Origin: a bacterium
GTDB lineage: Bacteria > Bacillota > Bacilli > Lactobacillales > Streptococcaceae
Length of the DNA stretch: 64,000 bases
Assembly (NCBI GenBank): GCA_905221095.1
Contig: CAJNBV010000003.1
Span: forward strand, 124,001 to 188,000
Reading direction: 5' to 3'
Position 1 is the stretch's first letter. Every line of letters starts with the position of its first letter. The notes beneath the pieces were generated by a model, which ran no database searches, was not told the DNA's origin, and was given only the letters and a program-made list of their open reading frames with translations. This document shows positions 1 through 10,216 of this stretch, piece after piece. Both the position numbers and the translations under genes were made by a program.

Positions 1-2
1 CG

Positions 3-728
3 GATATCCGTACACCTCATGAGGAAGCTGTTTTCAATAACATCCAATTTATGGAATCTGTCCACGCAAAATCTTACTCTTCTATCTTCTCTACCCTGAA
101 CACCAAGGCTGAGATTGAAGAAATTTTCGAATGGACTAATACCAATCCCTATCTACAAAAGAAGGCTGAGATTGTCAACGAAATCTACCTAAACGGTAGC
201 CCACTTGAAAAGAAAGTTGCCAGTGTCTTCCTTGAAACCTTCCTCTTCTACTCTGGTTTCTTCACTCCCCTCTACTATCTTGGTAACAACAAACTAGCCA
301 ACGTCGCGGAAATCATCAAATTAATTATTCGTGATGAGTCTGTTCACGGAACCTACATCGGTTACAAATTCCAACTTGGTTTCAATGAATTGCCTGAAGA
401 AGAGCAAGAAAAACTCAAAGAATGGATGTACGACCTGCTCTATACTCTTTACGAGAATGAAGAAGGTTATACAGAGAGTCTCTATGACGGTGTTGGTTGG
501 ACGGAAGAAGTTAAAACCTTCCTTCGCTACAATGCCAACAAGGCACTCATGAACCTGGGACAAGATCCACTCTTCCCAGACTCAGCAGATGATGTCAACC
601 CAATCGTCATGAACGGTATTTCAACAGGAACTTCCAACCACGACTTCTTCTCTCAAGTCGGAAATGGTTACCTTCTTGGTGAAGTTGAAGCTATGCAAGA
701 CGATGACTACAACTACGGTTTGGACTAA
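3..728 (+). CDS. nrdF: Class Ib ribonucleotide reductase beta subunit NrdF (5' end missing)
   Basis: This small subunit carries the dimetal centre and tyrosyl radical that the NrdE subunit uses to reduce ribonucleoside diphosphates to deoxyribonucleotides. The frame is open from the window edge; about 241 residues are present of roughly 320, so about 80 N-terminal residues lie outside. Two ExxH metal motifs are visible (ESVH near the start and ESVH in RDESVHGTY), with the radical Tyr four residues after the first His (ESVHAKSY) and a middle Glu ligand in FLETFLFYSG. The C-terminus DDDYNYGLD is the acidic, Tyr-containing tail used to dock on NrdE. The first Met inside the window (position 51) is internal, not a start. 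A terminator follows directly. Confidence 0.95.
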   Translation, partial: DIRTPHEEAVFNNIQFMESVHAKSYSSIFSTLNTKAEIEEIFEWTNTNPYLQKKAEIVNEIYLNGSPLEKKVASVFLETFLFYSGFFTPLYYLGNNKLANVAEIIKLIIRDESVHGTYIGYKFQLGFNELPEEEQEKLKEWMYDLLYTLYENEEGYTESLYDGVGWTEEVKTFLRYNANKALMNLGQDPLFPDSADDVNPIVMNGISTGTSNHDFFSQVGNGYLLGEVEAMQDDDYNYGLD

Positions 729-750
729 GGTCATCTATTTTATAAGTGAT

Positions 751-796
751 AAAAACATCATGGTTTGTTTAAAACAACCATGATGTTTTTGTTTTT
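751..796 (+). terminator. Intrinsic terminator of nrdF
   Basis: A 15-bp perfect stem (751-765 with 776-790) with a 10-base loop runs into a T-rich stretch, 22 bases after the nrdF stop codon. Confidence 0.85.
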
Positions 797-816
797 GTTT
801 TCTTTTGTTTTTTAAA

Positions 817-845
817 TTGATTGATTGAATACTTTATGATAAAAT
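817..845 (+). promoter_or_regulatory. Probable lacR promoter
   Basis: TTGATT, a 17-bp spacer and TAAAAT, with a TG one base before the -10 (extended -10). It lies 26 bases upstream of the ATG chosen for lacR. Confidence 0.6.
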
Positions 846-870
846 AGTAATAGAAATAGAGGTGATAACG

Positions 871-1644
871 ATGCTAAAGCAGGAAAAACTAGATAATATT
901 CTAGAAACGGTAAATACAAAGGGAACTATTACTGTAAAAGAAATCATGACTCGCCTGGATGTGTCAGATATGACTGCTAGACGCTATTTACAAGAGTTAG
1001 CTGACAAGGATTTACTTGTTCGTGTTCATGGGGGAGCTGAAAAAATTCGCACAGGTTCCATCTTAAACAATGAACGTTCCAATATTGAAAAACAAAGTTT
1101 ACAAATCGCAGAAAAACAAGAAATTAGTCGTTTTGCCGGTCATTTAATTGATGAGGGAGAGACCATTTTTATCGGCCCAGGTACAACCTTGGAATCTTTT
1201 GCCCGTGAACTTCCAATCGATAATATTCGTGTTGTAACAAACAGTTTACCGGTTTTTCTCATCCTAAACGAACGAAAACTAACAGATTTAATTTTAATTG
1301 GTGGCAACTATCGCTCTATCACTGGAGCATTTGTGGGAACATTAACCTTGCAAAACTTGGCCAATCTACAATTTTCCAAAGCTTTCGTGAGCTGTAATGG
1401 TATTAAGGACAATGCGATTGCGACCTTTAGTGAAGAGGAAGGCGAATCTCAACGCATCGCCCTCAATAATTCCAATAAAAAATACTTACTAGCTGACAAT
1501 AGTAAGTTTAATAAGTTTGATTTTTATACCTTCTACAATATCTCAGATATTGATACCATCATTTCAGACTCTAAACTGAGCAAAGAAACGTACGACCAAC
1601 TTTCAAAACAAACAAAAATTATTCTTTCTAAACCATCAAACTGA
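871..1644 (+). CDS. lacR: DeoR-family repressor of the lac (tagatose pathway) operon
   Basis: A 257-residue DeoR/GlpR-family regulator. The N-terminus is a winged helix-turn-helix (ITVKEIMTRLDVSDMTARR, about residues 15-40); the rest is the DeoR sensor domain that binds phosphosugars (IFIGPGTTLESF, LIGGNYRSITGAFVG, LADNSKFNKFDFY). LacR members respond to tagatose-6-phosphate. The gene is convergent to the lac cluster, whose 10.2-kb promoter has two TGTTTGT-type inverted repeats fitting a DeoR-family dimer. A GTG at 862 is also in frame, but the ribosome site AGAGGTG lies right around it and is correctly spaced for ATG at 871, so I chose 871. The assignment rests on family features plus context. 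Confidence 0.85.
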   Translation: MLKQEKLDNILETVNTKGTITVKEIMTRLDVSDMTARRYLQELADKDLLVRVHGGAEKIRTGSILNNERSNIEKQSLQIAEKQEISRFAGHLIDEGETIFIGPGTTLESFARELPIDNIRVVTNSLPVFLILNERKLTDLILIGGNYRSITGAFVGTLTLQNLANLQFSKAFVSCNGIKDNAIATFSEEEGESQRIALNNSNKKYLLADNSKFNKFDFYTFYNISDIDTIISDSKLSKETYDQLSKQTKIILSKPSN

Positions 1645-1660
1645 GGATTGATAAAATATA

Positions 1661-1708
1661 AAATGCGTCATATCAAGAAAATAAGAATCTTGATACGATG
1701 CATTTTTT
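1661..1708. terminator. Terminator between convergent lacR and the lac operon tail
   Basis: An 18-bp inverted repeat (aaatgc...tatcaaga paired with its complement) has one G-U pair and one mismatch and is followed by TTTTTT on the plus strand. A-rich sequence on the other side lets it also serve the minus-strand transcript. Confidence 0.75.
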
Positions 1709-1742
1709 GATGAAGATTTTTACAAAGAGTTTCCTAGATTCT

Positions 1743-2000
1743 TTATGATTGTTGAAATGGCATAAAATCTGAATCAAAGGAGATATTATCCCATTCTTCA
1801 GATTTGATAAGATTTAAAAACAGATTTTTAAATTCTTCCAGCTCATAATCTGAATGACAAATCCATTCTTTACCAGTCGAGACATACCATTTTCCAAGAC
1901 TTTTCAGTTCTTTATTCGTCAAACACGGTGTTTGAGAGCATTTTTCAAAATTTATAATATAAACTTTTTCATAAATAGATTGGATAAAATCTTTGAACAT
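1743..2000 (-). CDS. Small protein of unknown function at the end of the lac operon
   Basis: An 85-residue protein with no family I recognise. It is mostly soluble-looking, with two cysteines close together (EKCSQTPC) and an acidic C-terminal half (YELEEFKNLF, KSEEWDNISFDSDF). A ribosome site (GAGG, about 6 bases before the ATG) supports it as a real gene. It starts 42 bases after the lacG stop and is the last gene before the terminator facing lacR, so it is probably co-transcribed with lacTFEG. No signal peptide or membrane segment is visible. Any role in lactose use is guesswork from position. Confidence 0.6.
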   Translation of the reverse strand: MFKDFIQSIYEKVYIINFEKCSQTPCLTNKELKSLGKWYVSTGKEWICHSDYELEEFKNLFLNLIKSEEWDNISFDSDFMPFQQS

Positions 2001-2042
2001 CTTTTTGCCTCACTAGAATTCTATATCTAATTACTAATTCTA

Positions 2043-3458
<1,416 letters not shown>

Positions 3459-3485
3459 CTATTTCTTGATTTAAAATAAAGTAAA

Positions 3486-3529
3486 AGTGAGAGGAGAGGA
3501 GTCAGTGAGCCATCCTTCTCCATCTCACT
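3486..3529 (-). terminator. Intra-operon hairpin between lacE and lacG (attenuator-like)
   Basis: A stem of about 14 bp (GTGAGA-GGAG-AGGA pairing with TCCT-CTCC-TCTCAC) is followed on the minus strand by T-rich sequence. It lies downstream of lacE and about 40 bases before lacG. It could reduce lacG relative to lacE or mark an RNA-processing site. Confidence 0.5.
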
Positions 3530-3632
3530 TCTTGTACCAAGTCACCGAATTGTGACATGAGGATGTAAAAACAATATCTTTTTACCGACGAATTAACAAG
3601 GCGATTAGGAAATTCGCCATAGCGATTTCCAT

Positions 3633-3666
3633 AACGATAGGAGACTGTTTTATAGTCCCTATCGTT
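3633..3666 (-). other. Hairpin at the 3' end of lacE
   Basis: An inverted repeat (AACGATAGG...CCTATCGTT, one bulge, loop about 7 bases) overlaps the lacE stop codon. No T-run follows, so a stabilising or processing hairpin is more likely than a terminator. Confidence 0.45.
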
Positions 3667-5356
3667 AATCGAATTGAGCTTGTACAAATGCAAGAGCACC
3701 TTTTCCATCACGGGTTAATTTGATGTATTGAGCTCCTTCTGTCTTGGCAAGTTTAATACCGAGTTTATCTGTTTCTGCTTTCATGTCTTCAAAGTTAGAA
3801 GCTACTTGAGGAGCAAGGATAACAAGATCAAACTCTGGCAACATTTCACGGTGAGCACCATAGCCACCTGCTGCTGCTTTCACAAGAACATTGTATTCTG
3901 CTGCTGCCTTATTCAAAGCATTCGCAAGAAGTCCACTTGTCCCTCCACCTGCACAAAGAACCAAGACATTTGTTTCTTTTGTAATTGTATTTTGAGCTGC
4001 TTCTACACCTGCTTTTTCAAGAATAGCATCTGCTTTTGCAGTGTTGAAGTTTGCAGCAACTTTTTCTTTCAATTCATCATTAGACTTACCTGAACGCTCT
4101 TCTTCTAGAATTTGTTCATCATAAACTTTAAGGAATGGATAGTAAATGACAACGTCAACCACAATTAGAAGGGCAGCAAGAATGAATGATAGAACTTGGA
4201 AGTTAGTACCAAGAACTAGACCTAGTGGAGCTGGAGTTGTCCATGGTAGATTAGCAGTAAATGAGTTCATTCCAAGTGTTTCAATAAAGAATTTGAAAAT
4301 CCATACGTTTGCGATTGGAGCAAAGATAAATGGAATGAAGAAGATTGGATTCAATACAAGTGGTGCACCAAACAAGATTGGTTCGTTTACACCAAAGAAA
4401 GTTGGAACTACTGAAGCACGACCGATTGCACGGTTACGTTTTGATTTTGTTAACCACATGAACATGAATGGAACAACTAGTGTCGCACCAGTACCACCCA
4501 TGGTAACGATAAACATTTGTGTACCTGAAGTAAGGATCTTATCAGCGTGCATTCCTTGTTGAATCAAGTTTAAGTTTACTTCAGCATTTGCATAAGTAAT
4601 AGCTGCGATAGCTGGTTCAACGATTGAAGGGCCATGAATCCCTACGAACCAGAAGAAGGCAAAGGCACCAAAGATAATAGTAATACCTAGATAACCATCA
4701 GCAGCAGAGAATAGAGGAGCAAAGAACTTACCAATTGATTCCGCAACACTCGCACCAACAAAATGACGAGCTAGTAAATCAAGAGCATAAAGAGAAACAA
4801 CTGATAAAGTGAATGGAATCACATCTTTAAAGACTTGTGAGATATTTGGTGGAACTTCGTCAGGCATACGAATAGTGACGTTGTTCTTAACACAGACCTT
4901 ATAGATGGCTACGGTAACAAAGGCAGCAAGGAAGGCTGAAAGTAAACCTTTTGTCCCCAAAAATCCAGTAGCTAGGCCATTTTCGATAGGATCAGCAGCC
5001 AACATCAACAAACCAACAATGGCTGCCAAAAGTGTTGACATATAGTTGATTTGATTGGTTTTCTCCATACTACGGTTGACTGAGTCAGTCAATGACTTAG
5101 CTGTTGTACCAGCTACCAAGAGAGCCAAAATCCCCATTGAATAGCTGTAAGGTTTCATCAGAAAAGCTACAACTTCATCAGACCATTTAAATCCCCATGA
5201 GTTTGGTACAAAGGCAATCAAGATAAAGATACTTGAGAAGAGAATAACGGGCATACCAGCAATAAAACCATCACGAATAGCACGAAGGTAGATATTACGC
5301 GACAGTTTCTCAAAGAAAGGCTTCCCTTTCTCGATAAATGCAATTAGTTTATTCAT
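3665..5356 (-). CDS. lacE: Lactose-specific PTS enzyme IIBC
   Basis: The membrane permease and phosphotransferase for lactose, 563 residues. The N-terminal IIC part (about 1-420) has many hydrophobic segments and the lactose/cellobiose-family stretch with WTTPAPLG and [14 protein letters not shown] linker precedes the IIB domain, whose phosphocysteine is Cys468 in [12 protein letters not shown]. Phosphate passes from LacF to this Cys and on to lactose, giving lactose-6-phosphate for LacG. The start overlaps the lacF stop by one base (TAATG), indicating translational coupling. Confidence 0.96.
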   Translation of the reverse strand: MNKLIAFIEKGKPFFEKLSRNIYLRAIRDGFIAGMPVILFSSIFILIAFVPNSWGFKWSDEVVAFLMKPYSYSMGILALLVAGTTAKSLTDSVNRSMEKTNQINYMSTLLAAIVGLLMLAADPIENGLATGFLGTKGLLSAFLAAFVTVAIYKVCVKNNVTIRMPDEVPPNISQVFKDVIPFTLSVVSLYALDLLARHFVGASVAESIGKFFAPLFSAADGYLGITIIFGAFAFFWFVGIHGPSIVEPAIAAITYANAEVNLNLIQQGMHADKILTSGTQMFIVTMGGTGATLVVPFMFMWLTKSKRNRAIGRASVVPTFFGVNEPILFGAPLVLNPIFFIPFIFAPIANVWIFKFFIETLGMNSFTANLPWTTPAPLGLVLGTNFQVLSFILAALLIVVDVVIYYPFLKVYDEQILEEERSGKSNDELKEKVAANFNTAKADAILEKAGVEAAQNTITKETNVLVLCAGGGTSGLLANALNKAAAEYNVLVKAAAGGYGAHREMLPEFDLVILAPQVASNFEDMKAETDKLGIKLAKTEGAQYIKLTRDGKGALAFVQAQFD

Positions 5357-5673
5357 TATTTAACTCCTCTCTTGTAGAGTTCAATTAAATGATGCATCAA
5401 ATCTTTTAACAAAATAGTTGTCATCAAGTGGTCTTGGCCATGCATCATGGTTACACTATAAGCCAAATCTTCACCAGCTGCTTCCTTAGTCAATAGACTT
5501 GTTTGCGCGTGGTGAGCCTCCGCAATACAGCTACCAGCTTCCTCTACAAGAGCGTCCGCTTTTGCAAAATCACCAGCTTCAGCAGCCTTCAAGGCTTCCA
5601 ATAGTTTTGAACGAGCATCGCCAGCATAGGCTACGATTTCAAAACCTAACAATGTTACTTCTTCTCTATTCAT
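5356..5673 (-). CDS. lacF: Lactose-specific PTS enzyme IIA
   Basis: A 105-residue soluble phosphocarrier that takes phosphate from HPr and passes it to the IIB domain of LacE. The active-site His78 is in [12 protein letters not shown], at the position known for lactose IIA proteins, and [10 protein letters not shown] is also typical of this trimeric helical family. It sits between lacT and lacE, with a one-base overlap with lacE. Confidence 0.96.
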   Translation of the reverse strand: MNREEVTLLGFEIVAYAGDARSKLLEALKAAEAGDFAKADALVEEAGSCIAEAHHAQTSLLTKEAAGEDLAYSVTMMHGQDHLMTTILLKDLMHHLIELYKRGVK

Positions 5674-5697
5674 GATAGAATTCTCCTTATATAATTT

Positions 5698-6534
5698 TTA
5701 TGACAATAAACGTTGGATATGTAGAACGAGATAAACTCGTTCACTCTTATACAAATCAAGACCCGTATGTTGCGTAATCACATCATAAATCTTGGAACCA
5801 ATCTCAAATGCTTTTGGGTAGGATTGTTTGATATGGTCCTCCATATCCAGAAGCGATTGGTTATCATCTCTAGATCTGTCTAAATAATCCAAGAAATAAT
5901 TCAAATGAATCATGAAGCGATCATAGAAATGGTTATTCTCTTTGGTTCGTTGAATTGCATAGTCCTTTAGCACTTCTTCAACATTCCTGAGAATTTCTTT
6001 CCTCTTATCAATCGACTCCACAAGTTCCACTTCATTTTCACCTTCGGCATTAATGAAATGGTAAGCAATCCGAATAATTTCGTCCTCAGGAAAATGATCC
6101 GCTAGCTTCTGACGGTAAATTTCAAACGCTTCATTTGCGATTTGAAAAGCGACAGGATACTTAGTGGAAATATCTGGCAGATTACTATCCTTGTACCTTC
6201 CTTGTGCTAGAGCTTGGTAAGAACAGTAAATATGATCTGTCAAGGTTACGTAGAGATACTCTTGAATCGGATAATGATATTTCTTTGATAACTTATCAAT
6301 GATTTCATAAGTCACTGTGATAAAATCAAGCGGAACATCTTTGAGGAGAGCCATAAAGTTTTCTCTTGACTCTTCGGTCTTCATCCGAAAGATTTTCTCA
6401 ACCTGATGTTCAGCAATCAAGTCTCCCTTCTTCTTTCCAAATGCAATCCCCTTACCAATTACAATCACTTCTTCTCCTTTATCATTCCTGACAAGCGAAA
6501 CATTATGATTTATTGGATTTAGAATTCGAAACAT
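5698..6534 (-). CDS. lacT: BglG/LicT-family transcriptional antiterminator LacT
   Basis: A 278-residue RNA-binding antiterminator. Residues 1-55 form the CAT RNA-binding domain (ILNPINHNVSLV, IGKGIAFGKKKGD). Two PRD domains follow, with the regulatory histidines visible: His101 (TDHIYCSYQ) and His159 (IAYHFINAEGE) in PRD1, His210 (FMIHLNYFL) and His272 (LVLHIQRL) in PRD2. PTS-dependent phosphorylation of these residues controls dimerisation in the family. Its own leader holds a matching RNA antiterminator overlapping a terminator (6572-6655), so LacT very probably controls its own operon (lacTFEG). GGAGG is 6 bases before the ATG. Confidence 0.93.
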   Translation of the reverse strand: MFRILNPINHNVSLVRNDKGEEVIVIGKGIAFGKKKGDLIAEHQVEKIFRMKTEESRENFMALLKDVPLDFITVTYEIIDKLSKKYHYPIQEYLYVTLTDHIYCSYQALAQGRYKDSNLPDISTKYPVAFQIANEAFEIYRQKLADHFPEDEIIRIAYHFINAEGENEVELVESIDKRKEILRNVEEVLKDYAIQRTKENNHFYDRFMIHLNYFLDYLDRSRDDNQSLLDMEDHIKQSYPKAFEIGSKIYDVITQHTGLDLYKSERVYLVLHIQRLLS

Positions 6535-6571
6535 GTCAACCTCCTTTTATATTTTAAAGGTATATGAGTAT

Positions 6572-6628
6572 AAAAAATGACCACAAATGAACTAGAAAAT
6601 CATCTGATTTCTAATTCACCTGTGATCA
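6572..6628 (-). terminator. Leader terminator controlled by LacT
   Basis: On the minus strand a stem of about 21 bp (arms 6608-6628 and 6578-6598, only G-U deviations, no mismatch) is followed by six T. It lies 38 bases before lacT, between promoter and gene, so it must be read through for lacTFEG to be expressed. The first seven bases of its 5' arm are shared with the antiterminator, making the two folds mutually exclusive. Confidence 0.85.
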
Positions 6629-6655
6629 TGCCTAATCTTACTTAGTAACACTCAC
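6622..6655 (-). promoter_or_regulatory. Ribonucleic antiterminator (RAT) for LacT
   Basis: The minus-strand sequence matches the bgl/lic RAT plan: an outer stem GTGA/TCAC, the conserved TGTTACT on the 5' side, an inner stem CTAA/TTAG around a six-base loop, and AGGCA on the 3' side. It overlaps the 5' arm of the terminator at 6572-6628, the standard geometry for BglG-family antitermination. Confidence 0.8.
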
Positions 6656-6664
6656 CTTGTATTA

Positions 6665-6769
6665 ATACTCTTCAAAAATCAAATTCAAACCACGTCAACG
6701 TCGCCTTGCCGTACTCAAGTACAGCCTGCGGCTAGTTTCCTAGTTTGCTCTTTGATTTTCATTGAGTAT
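6665..6769 (+). repeat. BOX element (boxA-boxC form), copy 1
   Basis: A 105-bp element with the BOX ends ATACTCTTC and CATTGAGTAT and the typical GCCTTGCCGTA and CTGCGGCTAG core segments; boxB is absent. It lies inside the lacT leader, between the transcription start and the RAT, so it is carried in the 5' UTR. Confidence 0.85.
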
Positions 6770-6782
6770 AACTTATGATTTA

Positions 6783-6819
6783 AGTATAGCATAAGTCGGT
6801 TATTTTGTAAACCTTTACA
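6783..6819 (-). promoter_or_regulatory. lacT promoter with overlapping cre-like site
   Basis: On the minus strand TTTACA (6806-6811), a 17-bp spacer and TATACT (6783-6788). The -35 is part of TGTAAACCTTTACA (6806-6819), a perfect 6+6 inverted repeat that differs from the CcpA cre consensus at one central base, suggesting catabolite repression. It gives lacTFEG a promoter separate from lacABCD. Confidence 0.7.
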
Positions 6820-6874
6820 TACAACTTTTTTTAAAAATTTTTTAGATTTATGTTCCTAACTTCGGAGGACTTGC

Positions 6875-7855
6875 TTACACGCGTTCTTTCCATGAAGTCG
6901 CTGTTGTTTGAAGAACTTTGTTAAGTTCGTCAATGTTTTCAAAACCAGTTGTACGAAGCCATTCACGTGCTGCTTCTTCACCATCTTTGATGTATGCTTC
7001 AACTGATCCAGCCCATGTTGCACGGCCACAAAGAACTCCGTTAAAGTTTGCACCTGATTCATGGGCAAATACAAGAGTATCTTGGAAGAGTTTAGCTGAT
7101 ACACCAGCACTCAAGTAGATGTATGGTAAATTAGTTGCTTCATCTTGTGCTTTGAAAAAGGCTGCTGCTTCTTCACGTGTATAAACTACTTCACCTTCAG
7201 CGAAGCCTTCAACATATTTAATGTTAACAGGAACTTCAACTTTCAAGACATCAATGTTAAAGCGTGGGTCTGAGAAGACTTTCATAGCACCAATAACTTT
7301 GTGTGGTTTTACTTTCGCGTATTCTACAGAACCTGCGTCAGCAATTTTTTCATCGTAAGCAAGGATTTCAAGGAAGAATGGGATATCTTCAGCCACACAT
7401 TCAGAACCAATACGTTCGATGTAAGCTTGTTTTTCTTGGTTGAGTTCGTCTGAGCTATCTACATCATAGTAAAGCAAGAATTTAACTGCATCTGCACCTT
7501 CTTCTTTAATACGTTTTGCAGACCAAACATCCAAGCAGTCTGGCAAACGTTTTGTGCTTGTTGTGTCGTAACCTGTTTTTTCATAAGCAAGGAGAAGACC
7601 AGCTTTTTCATCAAGAGCTTTAGTTGCTGGAAGTCCATACTCAGGGTCAAGAAGCATAGATGAAGCGTATTTAGTCAATTCATCTGCTACCAAGACTTTC
7701 AGTTCTTCCATTTGAGCAACAGTTGGTTCTTCTGTTTGGTGTTGAGCCATTAGGCGTTTCAAAGCACCACGTTGGTCAAATGCAAGAGCTGAGATGATAC
7801 CATTTTCATCAGAAAGTTTTTCTAAGCGTGCACGTTTTTGTTCTGTTAAAGCCAT
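6875..7855 (-). CDS. lacD: Tagatose-1,6-diphosphate aldolase
   Basis: The last step of the tagatose-6-phosphate pathway: it cleaves tagatose-1,6-diphosphate into dihydroxyacetone phosphate and glyceraldehyde-3-phosphate. It is 326 residues, full length for the class I LacD family. Family stretches include the N-terminal [25 protein letters not shown] and the Lys-containing [10 protein letters not shown], the likely Schiff-base segment. One base separates the lacC stop from this ATG, and AGAGG lies 7 bases upstream. In some streptococci a LacD paralogue doubles as a regulator; nothing here shows that. Confidence 0.95.
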   Translation of the reverse strand: MALTEQKRARLEKLSDENGIISALAFDQRGALKRLMAQHQTEEPTVAQMEELKVLVADELTKYASSMLLDPEYGLPATKALDEKAGLLLAYEKTGYDTTSTKRLPDCLDVWSAKRIKEEGADAVKFLLYYDVDSSDELNQEKQAYIERIGSECVAEDIPFFLEILAYDEKIADAGSVEYAKVKPHKVIGAMKVFSDPRFNIDVLKVEVPVNIKYVEGFAEGEVVYTREEAAAFFKAQDEATNLPYIYLSAGVSAKLFQDTLVFAHESGANFNGVLCGRATWAGSVEAYIKDGEEAAREWLRTTGFENIDELNKVLQTTATSWKERV

Positions 7856-7856
7856 T

Positions 7857-8786
7857 TTATACCTCTTTTACTAATAATTGATTATATAGAGCTTGATAGT
7901 TGGCCATGTTGACATGACCAGTCATTTTTTCTTGAGCATTGAGCATACCAAGGACATTTGCCTTGATGAGTAATTCTGCATCCGATTCTTTGTGAAGAAG
8001 TCCTGAAGAAATTCCTGCCACAGTAGAGTCTCCAGATCCAACAGGATTTACCACCTGAATTCTAGGAATATCTACCTTGTAGAAAGTGTCTCCATGTTTG
8101 GCAAAGGCACCGTTGGCACCAAGTGAAACGATAATCCATTCAATCCCTGCAAACAAAGGCTCTTGAAGTACTTCTTTTAATTCATCCAAATCCTCAGAAA
8201 CTTCTCTTCCTAGAAGCTGAGACAATTCCTCATTATTTGGTTTGATGACTGTTGGTTTATGTGGTGATTCAAGAACCGCCTGAAGTGCTGCACCAGAGCA
8301 GTCCAAAACAACAGGCTTGCCAGCTTGATTAGCAAGTTCTACCAAGCTCGCATAGTAATCAACTGGAAGACCAGCTGGCAGACTACCTGAGATAGCTACT
8401 ACTTCAACTGACTCCAAGAGTTTTTTGAAATGTTCCAAAAAGTCTTGACCTTCTTGTTCAAGAACTTCAGGACCTTTTTCAAGGACTTCTGTTTGGTTGT
8501 CACCGTGGAGAATAGCGATACAGTTACGAGTTTCTCCCTGAATTGAGAAGAAATCTTTCTTTACTTGATCATCGATATTTTCAACCAAAAACTCACCAAG
8601 TTTGCCACCAACTAAACCAGTAGCAAGAACAGAATCCCCAAATTCTGAAAGTACTCGGGTAACATTGAGTCCCTTACCACCAGCCGTTTTGGTTACATCC
8701 ACCACACGATTGACAGTATCAATCTTCAACTCATCCAAGGGATAGGAAATATCAATGGATGGGTTCATTGTGACTGTTAAAATCAT
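7857..8786 (-). CDS. lacC: Tagatose-6-phosphate kinase
   Basis: A PfkB/ribokinase-family kinase, 309 residues, that phosphorylates tagatose-6-phosphate with ATP to the 1,6-diphosphate used by LacD. The first PfkB signature is in [13 protein letters not shown] (about residues 35-47) and the second in [12 protein letters not shown] (about 250), whose Asp is the catalytic base. KPNNEE and [11 protein letters not shown] also fit. Ten bases separate it from lacB, with AGAGGTG as ribosome site. By sequence alone 1-phosphofructokinase would be possible; the lac context decides. Confidence 0.94.
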   Translation of the reverse strand: MILTVTMNPSIDISYPLDELKIDTVNRVVDVTKTAGGKGLNVTRVLSEFGDSVLATGLVGGKLGEFLVENIDDQVKKDFFSIQGETRNCIAILHGDNQTEVLEKGPEVLEQEGQDFLEHFKKLLESVEVVAISGSLPAGLPVDYYASLVELANQAGKPVVLDCSGAALQAVLESPHKPTVIKPNNEELSQLLGREVSEDLDELKEVLQEPLFAGIEWIIVSLGANGAFAKHGDTFYKVDIPRIQVVNPVGSGDSTVAGISSGLLHKESDAELLIKANVLGMLNAQEKMTGHVNMANYQALYNQLLVKEV

Positions 8787-8796
8787 AGGTCACCTC

Positions 8797-9312
8797 TTAG
8801 TCGTGGTATTCTCCGCGATCCCATTTTTCAAGGAATTCAGTGAAGAAGTTTGCATCTGTTTGTTGAGCATTGTGACTTTCAACGTGTTCAATTTTTGCAA
8901 TCAATTTTTTGTTTTCTTCAGATGGTTTGTATTCAGCATGAATGAAAGCTTCGATGATATCACACATAAGCAATTCACCAGTAATCTTACCACCAAAACC
9001 GATAACGTTGGCGTTCAATTGCTCTTTAGCATAAAGAGCTGTTGTCATATCACGAACCAAGGCAGAACGGACACCTGGAACTTTATTTACAGCGTTGTTG
9101 ATACCAACACCAGTACCACAGATACATACCCCAAGATCAGCTTGACCGCTAGTTACAGCTTCCCCTACTTTTTTACCAAAGATTGGGTAGTGAGTACGTG
9201 TATGGTCATATGTACCAAAGTCAATAACTTCATATCCTTTTGATTTCAAAAATTCTGAAACCGCCATTTTTTCATCTGTTACGATGTGGTCACATCCAAT
9301 TGCAATTCTCAT
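8797..9312 (-). CDS. lacB: Galactose-6-phosphate isomerase subunit LacB
   Basis: One of two subunits converting galactose-6-phosphate to tagatose-6-phosphate. It is 171 residues of the RpiB/LacAB sugar-phosphate isomerase family. Active-site stretches include IAIGCDH at the N-terminus, [21 protein letters not shown] (about 66-86, with the catalytic Cys) and [10 protein letters not shown]. It works with LacA, encoded just upstream. Unusually for this pair, about 150 bases holding a BOX-like element separate the two genes. Confidence 0.95.
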   Translation of the reverse strand: MRIAIGCDHIVTDEKMAVSEFLKSKGYEVIDFGTYDHTRTHYPIFGKKVGEAVTSGQADLGVCICGTGVGINNAVNKVPGVRSALVRDMTTALYAKEQLNANVIGFGGKITGELLMCDIIEAFIHAEYKPSEENKKLIAKIEHVESHNAQQTDANFFTEFLEKWDRGEYHD

Positions 9313-9359
9313 TAGTTATTCCCTCCGATTAATTATATAAATCTCATATCATTTATCCT

Positions 9360-9461
9360 TACTCAAGAAAAATCAAGATTAGCTTAGGAAGCGAGCTGCA
9401 AGCATAACTGAGGTTAGCTAAAGTGAGCTGACGACAGATTATCTTGATTTTTGAAGAGTAT
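9360..9461. repeat. Diverged BOX-like element between lacA and lacB
   Basis: About 102 bp with 18-bp near-perfect terminal inverted repeats (15 of 18 match: CTCAAGAAAAATCAAGAT and the complement of ATCTTGATTTTTGAAGAG). It ends in GAGTAT like BOX, but the interior does not match boxA or boxC. Size and ends suggest a related miniature element. It abuts the lacA stop codon. Confidence 0.5.
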
Positions 9462-9886
9462 TAGCACATTTTGTTCAACATATCGACCCTAATTTGGTGA
9501 CGTCCACCATCGTATTTACCGTTAACAAATCCTTTAGCAATGTTTTTAGCCAATTCATCACCTACAAGTTGTGCACCCATAGTGATCATACGTGAGTTGT
9601 TGTGGCCACGAGTCATATAAGCTGAACGTTCGTCAGATACCTCTGCAGCAACCATTCCTTTGATTTTTGTTGCGACCATAAATGGACCAGCGCCATAGGC
9701 ATCAATCACGATACCAAGGTTTTGTTCTTCTTTGTTTACTTCTGCAGCAACAGCGAGAGTCACATCAACAAAGTCTTGACCTTCAGCTGTAACATCCACA
9801 ACGTGGAAATTTTCTTTTTCTAAGAAGTCTTTCACAACTTCTTTCAATCTCAAACCTGCAGCATCTGCACCGATAACAATAGACAT
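9461..9886 (-). CDS. lacA: Galactose-6-phosphate isomerase subunit LacA
   Basis: The partner of LacB in converting galactose-6-phosphate to tagatose-6-phosphate, and the first gene of the lac operon. It is 141 residues of the RpiB/LacAB fold: N-terminal [15 protein letters not shown], the central [19 protein letters not shown] in place of LacB's Cys-containing loop, and [23 protein letters not shown] lies upstream of the ATG. A leader of about 320 bases precedes it, containing two small hairpins and a BOX element. The stop codon coincides with the end of a BOX-like element. Confidence 0.95.
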   Translation of the reverse strand: MSIVIGADAAGLRLKEVVKDFLEKENFHVVDVTAEGQDFVDVTLAVAAEVNKEEQNLGIVIDAYGAGPFMVATKIKGMVAAEVSDERSAYMTRGHNNSRMITMGAQLVGDELAKNIAKGFVNGKYDGGRHQIRVDMLNKMC

Positions 9887-9943
9887 ATTGTATACTCCTT
9901 TTTATTTTTCTAGGCTAATAAAACCTTTTATAGTTAGCAGTTT

Positions 9944-10048
9944 ATACTCTTCGAAAATCAAATTCAAACCTCGTCAACGTCGCCTTGCCGTACTCAAGTA
10001 CAGCCTGCGGCTAGTTTCCTAGTTTGCTCTTTAATTTTCATTGAGTAT
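9944..10048 (+). repeat. BOX element (boxA-boxC form), copy 2
   Basis: 105 bp, nearly identical to the copy at 6665-6769. It lies in the lac operon leader between promoter and lacA, so both lac transcripts carry a BOX in their 5' UTR. The rest of the leader holds two small hairpins: AGGAAAT/ATTTCCT around 10122-10139, and a bulged TCTCT/AGAGA around 10146-10161. Confidence 0.85.
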
Positions 10049-10180
10049 TACCTACAAAAAGCTTTCTAGCAGTTTATTGACAAATTGGATTGAATGAGAT
10101 GAATAACACCTTATTCAAGTTTAGGAAATCAATTTCCTAGAATAATCTCTCTTTCGAAGAGAATATAACAAGTGATTATT

Positions 10181-10215
10181 TGTTTGTTACAAACATCATT
10201 TGTTGCTTACAAACA
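10181..10215. promoter_or_regulatory. Two LacR-type operators
   Basis: TGTTTGTTACAAACA (10181-10195) is a perfect 7+7 inverted repeat around one base. TGTTGCTTACAAACA (10201-10215) is a second, imperfect copy. They start 20 bp apart (two helical turns) and cover the expected transcription start and early leader, a good position for LacR repression. Confidence 0.7.
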
Positions 10216-10216
10216 T

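Noticed and set aside
862..870. GTG start for lacR, three codons upstream
   Set aside because: The ribosome site overlaps it; ATG 871 is correctly spaced.
3502..3711. A 69-codon minus-strand open frame between lacE and lacG
   Set aside because: It overlaps the lacE end, covers hairpins, and has no ribosome site or family resemblance.
8755..9243. A 162-codon plus-strand open frame opposite lacB
   Set aside because: Shadow of lacB and the lacC start; no ribosome site.
9360..9461. A transcription terminator between lacA and lacB
   Set aside because: The long ends could pair, but there is no T-run and the size and ends fit a miniature element better.
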